Below, piece by piece: positions 1 through 5,128 of a stretch of DNA of 5,148 bases. Source of the DNA: Bryobacterales bacterium (GTDB taxonomy: Bacteria; Acidobacteriota; Terriglobia; Bryobacterales; Bryobacteraceae); contig JAEHDI010000737.1 in NCBI GenBank assembly GCA_016880505.1, positions 1 through 5,148 of the forward strand. The letters are read 5' to 3'. The notes beneath the pieces are model-generated. The model did not search any database. It saw only the letters and a program-made list of their open reading frames with translations, and was not told the origin of the DNA. Each line of letters begins with the position of its first letter. The first letter of the stretch is position 1. The position numbers and the translations under genes are program-made.

Positions 1-920
1 AGGAGTTGATTGGTGACGGTCGCGCCGTAGGCGAATTCGCCTTTGGTCTCGATGTCCACGTGAACGGGCTTGACGGTCCTGGCCACCTGCGGGTCGATCG
101 CAATGCCAACCGCGAGTGCGTCGTGAATGGCCGCGCCGCCGGGACCGAATCTCTCCGAAAAGCTGAGGTACGGCTCAGCGATGGCCCCGACAAATCTGGC
201 TACCGGATCGGTGCTCCCTCGCAATTGTGCCGCATCGTTGCGGGTGAGACGTGCCTGTGCGCAGGCCGTCAGATCCACCATCAGCAAGGGGACGCCCGAC
301 TCAAACACGATCTTTGCAGCCTCGGCATCGTGGTAAATGTTTGCTTCCGCCGCCGGCGTCACATTCCCCGTTCCGACAGTTCCCCCCATAAGGATGATCT
401 CCCGTGTTTTCGCCGCCAGGTCCGGATACTGCAGGAACGCCATTGCGATATTGGTGAGCGGTCCGACAGGCACAAGCGTGATCTGCCCTGGATTGGCTTC
501 GATCAAATCGTGGATTACCTGTACGGCGTGCCGGGGGTCAAGTCCGATGTTCGGCTTCGGTAAGACTACCCCGCCCAGCCCGTTTTCGCCATGAATCGCT
601 TCGGCTGTGATCAGTTTCCGCTGCAGGGGCCGTGCGGCGCCTTTTGCCACGATCACATCCGTCCGCCGCGCCAGTTCCACCAGTTTGCGAGCATTTTCTG
701 TTCCCAGTTCCACCGGGACATTTCCGGCGACGGTCGTAATTGCCTCGACCTTCAGTTCGGGCGACCGCAAAGCCAGCAGGACCGCCATCGCATCGTCGAT
801 TCCCGGGTCGGTGTCAAGAATGACTCGGCGGGGAAATTCCGGCACTGGACTCTGTCGTGTCGACGAAACTCCCTGCGCGAATGCGATGCATACGGTGACC
901 AGCGCTGCGCAAATTCGCAT
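1..920 (-). CDS. Exported nucleoside hydrolase (IunH family), C-terminus off the left edge
   Basis: Reading leftwards from an ATG at 918-920, this frame stays open for 306 codons to the window edge. Residues 1-16 form a Sec-type signal peptide (basic Arg2, hydrophobic core, A-F-A before Gln16), so a periplasmic or exported enzyme is likely. The family hallmark DTDPGIDD is at residues 36-43 (Ca2+-binding aspartates). The TAEAIHGENGLGG stretch, the GG-T segment before NIYHDAEAA (Asn194) and the IHDALAV motif (His266, Asp267) follow in the usual order. Family members cleave the N-glycosidic bond of purine or pyrimidine ribonucleosides to give base and ribose; which nucleoside is used cannot be told here. 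About 40 residues are probably missing at the C-terminus, since the last visible residues match the segment before the usual final helices. The start is chosen because the signal peptide begins there; an in-frame ATG at 999-1001 would bury it. Only a weak AAGG lies upstream. No frameshift is seen. Confidence 0.92.
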   Translation of the reverse strand, partial: MRICAALVTVCIAFAQGVSSTRQSPVPEFPRRVILDTDPGIDDAMAVLLALRSPELKVEAITTVAGNVPVELGTENARKLVELARRTDVIVAKGAARPLQRKLITAEAIHGENGLGGVVLPKPNIGLDPRHAVQVIHDLIEANPGQITLVPVGPLTNIAMAFLQYPDLAAKTREIILMGGTVGTGNVTPAAEANIYHDAEAAKIVFESGVPLLMVDLTACAQARLTRNDAAQLRGSTDPVARFVGAIAEPYLSFSERFGPGGAAIHDALAVGIAIDPQVARTVKPVHVDIETKGEFAYGATVTNQL

Positions 921-990
921 TGCAACCTTATAGCACGCTTTATCTCGAATAGCACGGGGCCGAGGCAGTACTCGCCGAAGAGTCGCCTCA

Positions 991-1010
991 CCGGAATTCA
1001 TCTATTCCGG
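991..1010. promoter_or_regulatory. Perfect 7-6-7 inverted repeat upstream of the nucleoside hydrolase (operator candidate)
   Basis: CCGGAAT (991-997) and ATTCCGG (1004-1010) are exact reverse complements separated by TCATCT. The repeat lies about 70-90 bp before the hydrolase start codon, a suitable place for an operator or a 5' leader hairpin. Another CCGGAA half-site follows at 1023-1028, next to the IS junction. No T-tract follows on either strand, so a terminator is unlikely. Seen directly; the operator role is inference. Confidence 0.4.
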
Positions 1011-1018
1011 GTGGTCGC

Positions 1019-1030
1019 CAAACCGGAAGT
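1019..1030 (+). repeat. Left arm of a 12-bp inverted repeat flanking the IS
   Basis: CAAACCGGAAGT, 2 bp outside the IS inverted repeat. Its exact reverse complement is at 2645-2656 on the other side of the element. With the IS removed, the two arms would be about 40 bp apart and form the base of a stem-loop. It may be part of the original target palindrome, or an outer end of the element. Confidence 0.6.
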
Positions 1031-1032
1031 CC

Positions 1033-1042
1033 TATAAGAGGG
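1033..1042 (+). repeat. IS inverted repeat, transposase-distal end
   Basis: TATAAGAGGG, the exact reverse complement of 2600-2609. On the minus strand a consensus -35-like TTGACA (1045-1050) lies just inside this end and points outward. That is the arrangement expected if an excised circle rebuilds a promoter across the joined ends. Confidence 0.75.
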
Positions 1043-1471
1043 AATGTCAAGAGACATTTTTCTCCGCCCGCTTGCGGCGGTGGATGCTTTCGAGCATTCA
1101 GCTCACAACCTCAAGCAATGTTCACGCTCGGTGGTTGATCGTCTTGGACCTCGCGCCACAGCGGCGAGACTCCGGGTCCGATTCCTAGCGGTTTCATGCC
1201 TGTGGTCGTGACGACGCCCTGGGTCTTCTGAAGACTGACAAGCGTGGTGGTTGCTCGATGGGCAACCATGGTCCTATCAGAGACTCGTGGCCTATAGCTT
1301 TTTGGGGTTGTCCGAGGGGGCATAGGGTTGAGCCAGAGACTAGGTGCCGAAGCACACAGAGCCTAAACTTCCGGTGGATACTCTCCCTCGAACCCGAACG
1401 TCTCAAGCAATCCGATGGCACATCACTAGGCATTGATCCCGGCAGCGGGAACGGACTCTTCGCCGAGACGT
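1043..1471 (-). ncRNA. Non-coding 3' tail of the IS, candidate guide (seek/bridge) RNA locus
   Basis: About 430 bp after the transposase stop codon hold no convincing gene but several compact hairpins. On the minus (transposase-sense) strand these are GTGC-TTCG-GCAC with a C(UUCG)G tetraloop (1344-1355), ATGCT-CGAA-AGCAT (1084-1097), CCGCC-7 nt-GGCGG (1064-1080) and AATGTC-TCTT-GACATT (1043-1058). IS1111-type elements are known to encode their target-selecting RNA in the non-coding region 3' of the transposase, so the guide RNA is expected here. A 9-nt segment (1367-1375), 11 nt 5' of the UUCG hairpin in the RNA sense, is complementary to the minus strand of the flanking DNA at 1022-1030. RNA ends cannot be determined from sequence alone. 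The location is well supported; the internal assignment is inference. Confidence 0.45.
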
Positions 1472-2542
1472 TCAAACCGACACTTGCCGTTTTAGCTGTT
1501 GGACGTCGAAGCACACTCCTTTCTTCCAGACGAGCAAAGTGATTGTGGCGATCTTGCGTGCCAACGTGAGGCGAGCCATCGTAGGCTTCATCCCTTTGGC
1601 GATCAACGCGGTATAGAAATCGTGAAAGGGACCCTTGGCGCTGCCAGCTTTGGTAGCCGCACCTTTGAAGATGCTTTTCAGATCATGATTGTGGTTCTGG
1701 TTGAGACCGCGTAGCGCCACGGGCCTCTTGGATCTTTGCAGTTGACCTTGCACGTAGTGGTATTCCCCGCTGCTGTGCGTCTCCAGAGCCAAACCGCTGT
1801 ACGTCCACAGTTGCCTCTTGGTGCGAAACCGGTGCGGCGTCTGGATCAGCGCGATCAGCATAGCGGCCCGAATCGGACCGATACAGGGAATCCCCTGGAG
1901 CAGGTTCGTCGCGCCATGCTTGCGGCTCTCAGCCAACAGATCGCGCCGTGCTTCCTGGCGCAACTTCTGCAGCCCCTCCAGCTGCTGATAGAACAACTCG
2001 GCCCGGCGGCGAACGCCGGGTTCCGTGATCTTGTTCAACCATTCCGCTCGATGACGCGGCGCATAGACCGAGGCGCCACCGCAGGGGATGCTCCAGCTTC
2101 GGTACAGTGCTTTGATTCGGTTCATGGTGCGCGCCAGATCCTTGCTGATCGCCAAGTAACTGCGGCACAGCTCCTTCAACGTTCTCAGTCCGGTCTCGCC
2201 ATGATAGACCGCCGACAGAAGCCCCGCGCGCAACAACTCGGCCAGCTTGCGCGCATCGATCCGGTCACTCTTGTTGCCTGTCTTCAGCAGAGCGTTCTTG
2301 CGCGGATTGCACACCACCACCTTCGTCACATGCGGCTTCAGCAGGTCGTACATCCAAACGGCCCACGTCCCTTCTTCAAACGTCACGTACAACTCGCCCC
2401 GCAGCCCTTCGATAAACTGCACGATCGTGGCCGCCTTGGTCTCCACAATCGACTCCATCACCAGCTTGCCGGCTGCGTTCATCACGGCGATCGTGGTTGC
2501 TTCTTTGTGAACGTCCATGCCGATATACTTCGTACTGTTCAT
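1472..2542 (-). CDS. IS110-family transposase (DEDD plus serine recombinase type)
   Basis: A 356-residue protein of normal family length with both signature domains. The N-terminal RuvC-like DEDD domain starts with YIGMDVHKE (Asp10), continues with TFEEGTW (Glu56 by alignment with the family) and ends with KSDRIDARKLAELL (Asp93, Asp96). A helical linker spans roughly 115-210. The C-terminal Transposase_20 domain begins with LLQGIPCIGPIRAAMLIALI (helix-hairpin-helix-like, about 214-233), followed by RFRTKRQLWTYSGL and the T-H-S-S-G motif, where Ser257/Ser258 include the expected catalytic serine. The ATG at 2540-2542 has AGGAG at 2551-2555 with an 8-nt spacer. Proteins of this family excise and insert the element as a circle under guidance of an element-encoded RNA. 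All catalytic positions are present and no frameshift is seen, so it is probably active. Confidence 0.96.
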   Translation of the reverse strand: MNSTKYIGMDVHKEATTIAVMNAAGKLVMESIVETKAATIVQFIEGLRGELYVTFEEGTWAVWMYDLLKPHVTKVVVCNPRKNALLKTGNKSDRIDARKLAELLRAGLLSAVYHGETGLRTLKELCRSYLAISKDLARTMNRIKALYRSWSIPCGGASVYAPRHRAEWLNKITEPGVRRRAELFYQQLEGLQKLRQEARRDLLAESRKHGATNLLQGIPCIGPIRAAMLIALIQTPHRFRTKRQLWTYSGLALETHSSGEYHYVQGQLQRSKRPVALRGLNQNHNHDLKSIFKGAATKAGSAKGPFHDFYTALIAKGMKPTMARLTLARKIATITLLVWKKGVCFDVQQLKRQVSV

Positions 2543-2550
2543 TATGGGTG

Positions 2551-2555
2551 CTCCT
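2551..2555 (-). promoter_or_regulatory. Ribosome binding site of the transposase
   Basis: AGGAG on the minus strand, 8 nt before the ATG; it fixes the transposase start. Only about 67 bp separate this ATG from the inverted repeat, leaving no room for a bridge RNA at this end. Confidence 0.7.
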
Positions 2556-2599
2556 TTCGCCAGTGGTTTTGGCTCAACCTAACCTATCTGAAAGGGGCG

Positions 2600-2609
2600 C
2601 CCTCTTATA
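2600..2609 (-). repeat. IS inverted repeat, transposase-proximal end
   Basis: CCCTCTTATA on the plus strand, the exact reverse complement of 1033-1042. On the minus strand it begins TATAAG, which resembles a -10 hexamer reading into the transposase gene, and it is preceded by CAT, making CATTAT in the present insertion context. Confidence 0.75.
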
Positions 2610-2640
2610 ATGCGTTGACCTGATGGGCGGCGCCACGCAT
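2610..2640. repeat. Inner stem-loop next to the IS: ATGCGT / ACGCAT
   Basis: ATGCGT (2610-2615) and ACGCAT (2635-2640) are reverse complements around a 19-nt loop. They begin immediately at the IS edge and lie inside the 12-bp arms of the proposed target palindrome, so the outer and inner stems stack in one structure once the IS is removed. Confidence 0.45.
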
Positions 2641-2644
2641 CTCA

Positions 2645-2656
2645 ACTTCCGGTTTG
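2645..2656 (-). repeat. Right arm of the 12-bp inverted repeat flanking the IS
   Basis: ACTTCCGGTTTG, the exact reverse complement of 1019-1030, lying 35 bp outside the IS inverted repeat. It overlaps a second possible stem, CCGGTT (2649-2654) with AACCGG (2663-2668), so alternative folds exist at this site. Confidence 0.6.
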
Positions 2657-2683
2657 CCCGTCAACCGGCCGGAGCAGGCACAA

Positions 2684-2702
2684 CGGTAAACGCTGGGCGA
2701 CT
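2684..2702 (+). repeat. 19-bp repeat, copy 1
   Basis: CGGTAAACGCTGGGCGACT, identical to the reverse complement of 4948-4966. The 9 bases before it also agree at about 6 positions between copies, so the related unit may be near 28 bp. A 19-bp exact match is very unlikely by chance in 5 kb. The two inverted copies bracket the winged-helix gene and its divergent neighbour. Confidence 0.65.
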
Positions 2703-2857
2703 TGTGGACCGAAGAGGGCGAGAGATCATACTGAGCTCCGCCGACGCTTAGCGGGCTGAAGACGGAGCGGGCTGTGTCTACCTCAAGACTGTCGCCTGGC
2801 GCGTTCACCTCGCACTCGTCGCCCGTGCTCCTGCCTCGGAGCGTCGCCTGTCCGCAG

Positions 2858-4216
2858 TTAACGAATGACGAATTTGTGCTCGGCCATCGCGACCGTGGGC
2901 TGAGGTAGGCCCATCCGCGCCAGGCAGTTATTGAACCGCGGATCGGCGCGCAGACAATCCCACTGCGGCGCGACGGCCAGATGTACCAGGCACGGGTCGT
3001 GGCCCTCCAGCGCTCGCCCTAGATGATGAAACGCCGCGTCCAGATCGCCGGCTTCCCCGTAGAGGACCGCCAGTTGGATAGCCGGGACGAGGTCCCCGCC
3101 GCTCGCCATGCGGCTAAGGCTGTACGTCACCACCGCGGCGCGCCCACCCTCCGCGTAAACCCGCTTCAGTTCGTCGAGCAGCTCGCCGGGAGCGCCGCAG
3201 TCTTCGGCGTGACGGATCGCCTCCGCCATGTGGCGATCGTAGTCGCCCTTTTTCCAGTAAGCGCCGGCCAGGTGCTCGCGAGCGAGCAGGTGGCGCGGGT
3301 CCAACTCCAGCGCCTTGTTCGCCCATTCGATCGATTCGTCATACCGCCGCTGGTTCCAGTACGAGAGCGAGATTTGCAGATGCACTAGCGGCGAGAACGG
3401 GTCGCGTTCGAGGGCCTTCTGCTTCAACTGAAGACCTTCTTCCAGTTTGCCGATCGCTTCCAGCAGCCGGCCGCACACCAGGTACGCCTCGGTGTGATTC
3501 GGGTTCAACTCGAGCGCGCGCCGCAGGCTCCTCTCGGCGCCAATCCAGTTCCACTCACTCAGGAAGAGCACGATTCCCAGCGCAACCTGTGCGTCGGCGC
3601 AGGAGGCATCCAAAGCCAGCGCCGCGAGCGCCGCCGCTTTCGCCTGATCGTACGCCTCCGCGTGCGGCATGACGCGGAACTCCGCCTGCGCGCACCACGC
3701 AAGGGCCAAACCGGCGTGCGCTGCGGCGTAGGTAGGGTCCAACGCAATGGCAGCCTGGAACGCCGCCACCGCTTTCGGCGTCTCGGTCATGGACGCCGCC
3801 AGCAAATGCGCTCGCCCGCGCCCGATCAACTCGTACACTTCTGACGTATGAACCGGAAGCAGCGGGCGCATCCCGACGCCACTCACCCATCGATATCCTG
3901 AGCGCGCCACAGTTTCGATGTACTGTCGCCTCCCCAGCGCCTTGCGCAGGTGCGAAATATGGACCGCCAGTATTCCTTCTTCGACAAACGATTCCGGCCA
4001 CACCGCCGCAAGCAGTTCGTTCTTCCGAACCAGCCGCCCCCCGTTTCGAACCAGCACTACCAACACGTCGTACGCTTTCGGTGCTAGCCCGATCGCCTGG
4101 CCGTGCTTCGTCAATCTCCGCTCCCCGACGTCGAGCGTGAATTCCCCGAACTCATAAACTTCCCGGCCAGCCATTCGTTTAATCGTATCCCACGCTTCAC
4201 TGTGCCGCGTCGACAC
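2858..4216 (-). CDS. OmpR-type winged-helix DNA-binding protein with C-terminal TPR repeats
   Basis: The 452-residue protein opens with a trans_reg_C winged helix at about residues 20-112: YEFGEFTLDVGERRL (strands), LAPKAYDVLVVLVRNGGRLVRK (helices), then HISHLRKALG and TVARSGYRWV (recognition helix and wing). There is no receiver domain and no transmembrane segment. From about 125 to 405 it carries TPR-like helical repeats, clearest at 145-165, 195-240 (ALELNPN), 263-275 and 290-310 (ALELDPRH). The C-terminus holds a DPRFNNCLARMGLP motif typical of acidobacterial winged-helix/TPR proteins. It is probably a soluble transcription factor regulated through protein or ligand contacts by the TPRs; target genes are unknown. 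The 4216 start is GTG without a good ribosome binding site. ATG at 4172-4174 (MAGREVYEFGEF, 438 aa) is a credible alternative and would leave the 4208-4227 inverted repeat in the 5' leader. It is divergent from the gene at 4325. Confidence 0.9.
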   Translation of the reverse strand: MSTRHSEAWDTIKRMAGREVYEFGEFTLDVGERRLTKHGQAIGLAPKAYDVLVVLVRNGGRLVRKNELLAAVWPESFVEEGILAVHISHLRKALGRRQYIETVARSGYRWVSGVGMRPLLPVHTSEVYELIGRGRAHLLAASMTETPKAVAAFQAAIALDPTYAAAHAGLALAWCAQAEFRVMPHAEAYDQAKAAALAALALDASCADAQVALGIVLFLSEWNWIGAERSLRRALELNPNHTEAYLVCGRLLEAIGKLEEGLQLKQKALERDPFSPLVHLQISLSYWNQRRYDESIEWANKALELDPRHLLAREHLAGAYWKKGDYDRHMAEAIRHAEDCGAPGELLDELKRVYAEGGRAAVVTYSLSRMASGGDLVPAIQLAVLYGEAGDLDAAFHHLGRALEGHDPCLVHLAVAPQWDCLRADPRFNNCLARMGLPQPTVAMAEHKFVIR

Positions 4217-4227
4217 TCACGTCGACG
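4208..4227. promoter_or_regulatory. Perfect 7-6-7 inverted repeat at the 5' end of the winged-helix gene (operator candidate)
   Basis: CGTCGAC (4208-4214) and GTCGACG (4221-4227) are exact reverse complements around ACTCAC. The repeat covers the annotated GTG start and lies about 100 bp before the divergent gene. It could be an autoregulatory operator or a leader hairpin. If real, it argues for translation starting at 4174. It has the same 7-6-7 geometry as the repeat at 991-1010 but a different sequence. Confidence 0.4.
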
Positions 4228-4246
4228 TCCGGGAGCTTAGATGAAC

Positions 4247-4275
4247 GCTTAATCGAAATTTAAGGAATCCTTCAA
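4247..4275 (-). promoter_or_regulatory. Weak sigma70-like promoter candidate for the winged-helix gene
   Basis: On the minus strand TTGAAG (4270-4275, 4 of 6 to consensus) and TTAAGC (4247-4252, 3 of 6) are separated by 17 nt, with the predicted start of transcription near 4240. An 11-bp palindrome, AAGGAATCCTT (4262-4272), overlaps the -35 box. The match is weak, and acidobacterial promoter rules are poorly known. Confidence 0.22.
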
Positions 4276-4313
4276 GACTCCCTCCCGCCTTTGCCTCTAC
4301 TCTGAGCACTATC

Positions 4314-4320
4314 AGGAGGG
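4314..4320 (+). promoter_or_regulatory. Strong Shine-Dalgarno site of the lipocalin-like gene
   Basis: AGGAGGG ends 4 nt before the ATG at 4325. It is among the best ribosome binding sites in the window and fixes the start. Confidence 0.75.
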
Positions 4321-4324
4321 AAAC

Positions 4325-4735
4325 ATGCCGAACCAACAAGATCCTTTCAGCGGAACGTGGAAAATGAATCCACAGAAATCGAACTTCGACCCCAATCATC
4401 GGCCTTCGGAGGCAACCATGCGCTTCGAGCGTGAATCCGAGGGTTACCTCATGCGGGCGGAGGGCGTCTGTGACGGTAAACACGTCGAGGAGCAGCCCCA
4501 AAGGTTCATCTTGGATGGCAAGGAGCATCCCGTTCCCGGCGTGCCTGATGTAACCGCCGTGTCGACTCGCCCGGACCCGAACACCATCCGCGCAGCGGCA
4601 CGAAGCGGCGATCGCACGGTCGGCGAGGGCAGCTACGTTGTATCCGCCGACGGAGCAACGCTGACAGCAACGGTACGCGGTATCGATGCTCAGCAGCGCC
4701 CGTTTCAAACTACGGTGGTGTGGGACCGTCAGTAG
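4325..4735 (+). CDS. Small lipocalin-like hypothetical protein
   Basis: A complete 136-residue protein with a strong ribosome binding site. It has no signal peptide or membrane segment, so it should be cytoplasmic. It begins DPFSGTWKMNPQKSNFDP (6-23), where G-T-W resembles the first-strand G-x-W of lipocalin-like barrels. Alternating polar/hydrophobic strands follow (YLMRAEGV, RFILDGKEHPV, NTIRAAARSGDRTVGEGSYVVS, ATLTATVRG), and it ends with FQTTVVWDR. I recognise this pattern from small uncharacterised proteins common in Acidobacteria; no enzymatic residues stand out and no ligand is known. The gene is transcribed away from the winged-helix/TPR gene across a 108-bp shared upstream region, so it is a plausible target of that regulator. 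No clear terminator follows. Confidence 0.85.
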   Translation: MPNQQDPFSGTWKMNPQKSNFDPNHRPSEATMRFERESEGYLMRAEGVCDGKHVEEQPQRFILDGKEHPVPGVPDVTAVSTRPDPNTIRAAARSGDRTVGEGSYVVSADGATLTATVRGIDAQQRPFQTTVVWDRQ

Positions 4736-4947
4736 ATCCACGCCTGCTATCCTCGCTTCAGATATGAATTTCAAACCCGCGAGCTAGCGCCAACTATTTC
4801 AGTTAGGACGGCTTCCACGGCGTAGTGTAGAACAAAGTTGCTCAACTGCCGGATGGTCGGCAATCCGGGAGCTATCCACATGAGCGTATAGTCACCGACT
4901 CGTGGAAGTGCTTGCGACCGCCGACTGGCCGAGGATCACCCGCCGGT

Positions 4948-4966
4948 AGTCGCCCAGCGTTTACCG
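4948..4966 (-). repeat. 19-bp repeat, copy 2 (inverted relative to copy 1)
   Basis: The reverse complement of this stretch is identical to 2684-2702. Similarity fades within about 10 bases on one side and at once on the other. It may be a short dispersed intergenic repeat of this genome or part of the ends of a decayed element. Confidence 0.65.
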
Positions 4967-5128
4967 ATCTGGCTGTCCTGCCTGGATAACGGCCCACTGT
5001 TCCATAACGAGCTGGGTCGGCCCCAACGGGAGCCGAGCCCCGGCTGTGGAAGAGTGGCCGACGTCCAGGACTAGCCGTAGCTCAACCGCTGATCCATAGC
5101 TGATTTGGCAGCCCGGAGGCTCGTCAGC

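Larger units (their letters stand above)
1033..2609 (-). mobile_element. IS110-family insertion sequence, IS1111-like branch, about 1.58 kb
   Basis: The boundaries are proposed from a perfect 10-bp inverted repeat, TATAAGAGGG at 1033-1042 and CCCTCTTATA at 2600-2609, enclosing one intact transposase gene. The size of about 1577 bp fits IS110-family elements. Two traits favour the IS1111 branch: inverted repeats are present, and the long non-coding stretch (about 440 bp) lies 3' of the transposase while only 67 bp lie 5' of it. No conventional target-site duplication is seen; TATAA is shared by both junctions only because the IR tip is self-complementary. The exact ends could lie a few bases further out, because IS1111 repeats are typically subterminal. 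A longer alternative, with ends at 1019 and 2656, is possible because a 12-bp inverted repeat lies there too. The element sits between the nucleoside hydrolase and the winged-helix gene, with its transposase reading towards the hydrolase. Confidence 0.85.
2610..2857. other. Intergenic stretch between the IS and the winged-helix gene
   Basis: These 248 bp hold no gene I can support. A 67-codon minus-strand frame (2605-2808) ends inside the IS repeat, has no recognisable motif and no clear ribosome binding site. The stretch contains the right half of the presumed IS target palindrome and one copy of a 19-bp repeat (2684-2702). A GCTCC/GGAGC hairpin (2827-2842) lies just past the stop codon of the winged-helix gene but lacks a T-tract, so it is not a typical intrinsic terminator. 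Confidence 0.5.

Noticed and set aside
6..594. Long plus-strand open frames over the first 600 bases
   Set aside because: They are antisense to the nucleoside hydrolase, whose motifs fit the minus strand in one unbroken frame.
930..935. TATAAG on the minus strand directly before the hydrolase ATG, as a -10 box for a leaderless transcript
   Set aside because: No matching -35 is found at 16-18 nt upstream, and the element would place the transcription start at the ATG itself; too weak to call.
1111..1514. Two minus-strand open frames (70 and 106 codons) after or overlapping the transposase 3' end
   Set aside because: Compositions rich in Pro, Arg and Ser, no motif, and they lie in the IS non-coding tail where a structured RNA is expected.
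1736..2623. 295-codon plus-strand frame
   Set aside because: It is the antisense shadow of the IS110 transposase and crosses the IS end; the minus-strand product has all catalytic motifs.
2605..2808. 67-codon minus-strand frame between the IS and the winged-helix gene
   Set aside because: It ends within the IS inverted repeat, has no recognisable domain and no clear ribosome binding site. It could be a remnant but nothing supports it.
2827..2842. Hairpin GCTCC/GGAGC after the winged-helix stop codon, as a terminator
   Set aside because: The stem is only 5 bp and no T-tract follows on the minus strand.
4217..4774. 185-codon minus-strand frame
   Set aside because: Antisense to the 136-aa gene, which has a strong Shine-Dalgarno site and a coherent protein pattern.
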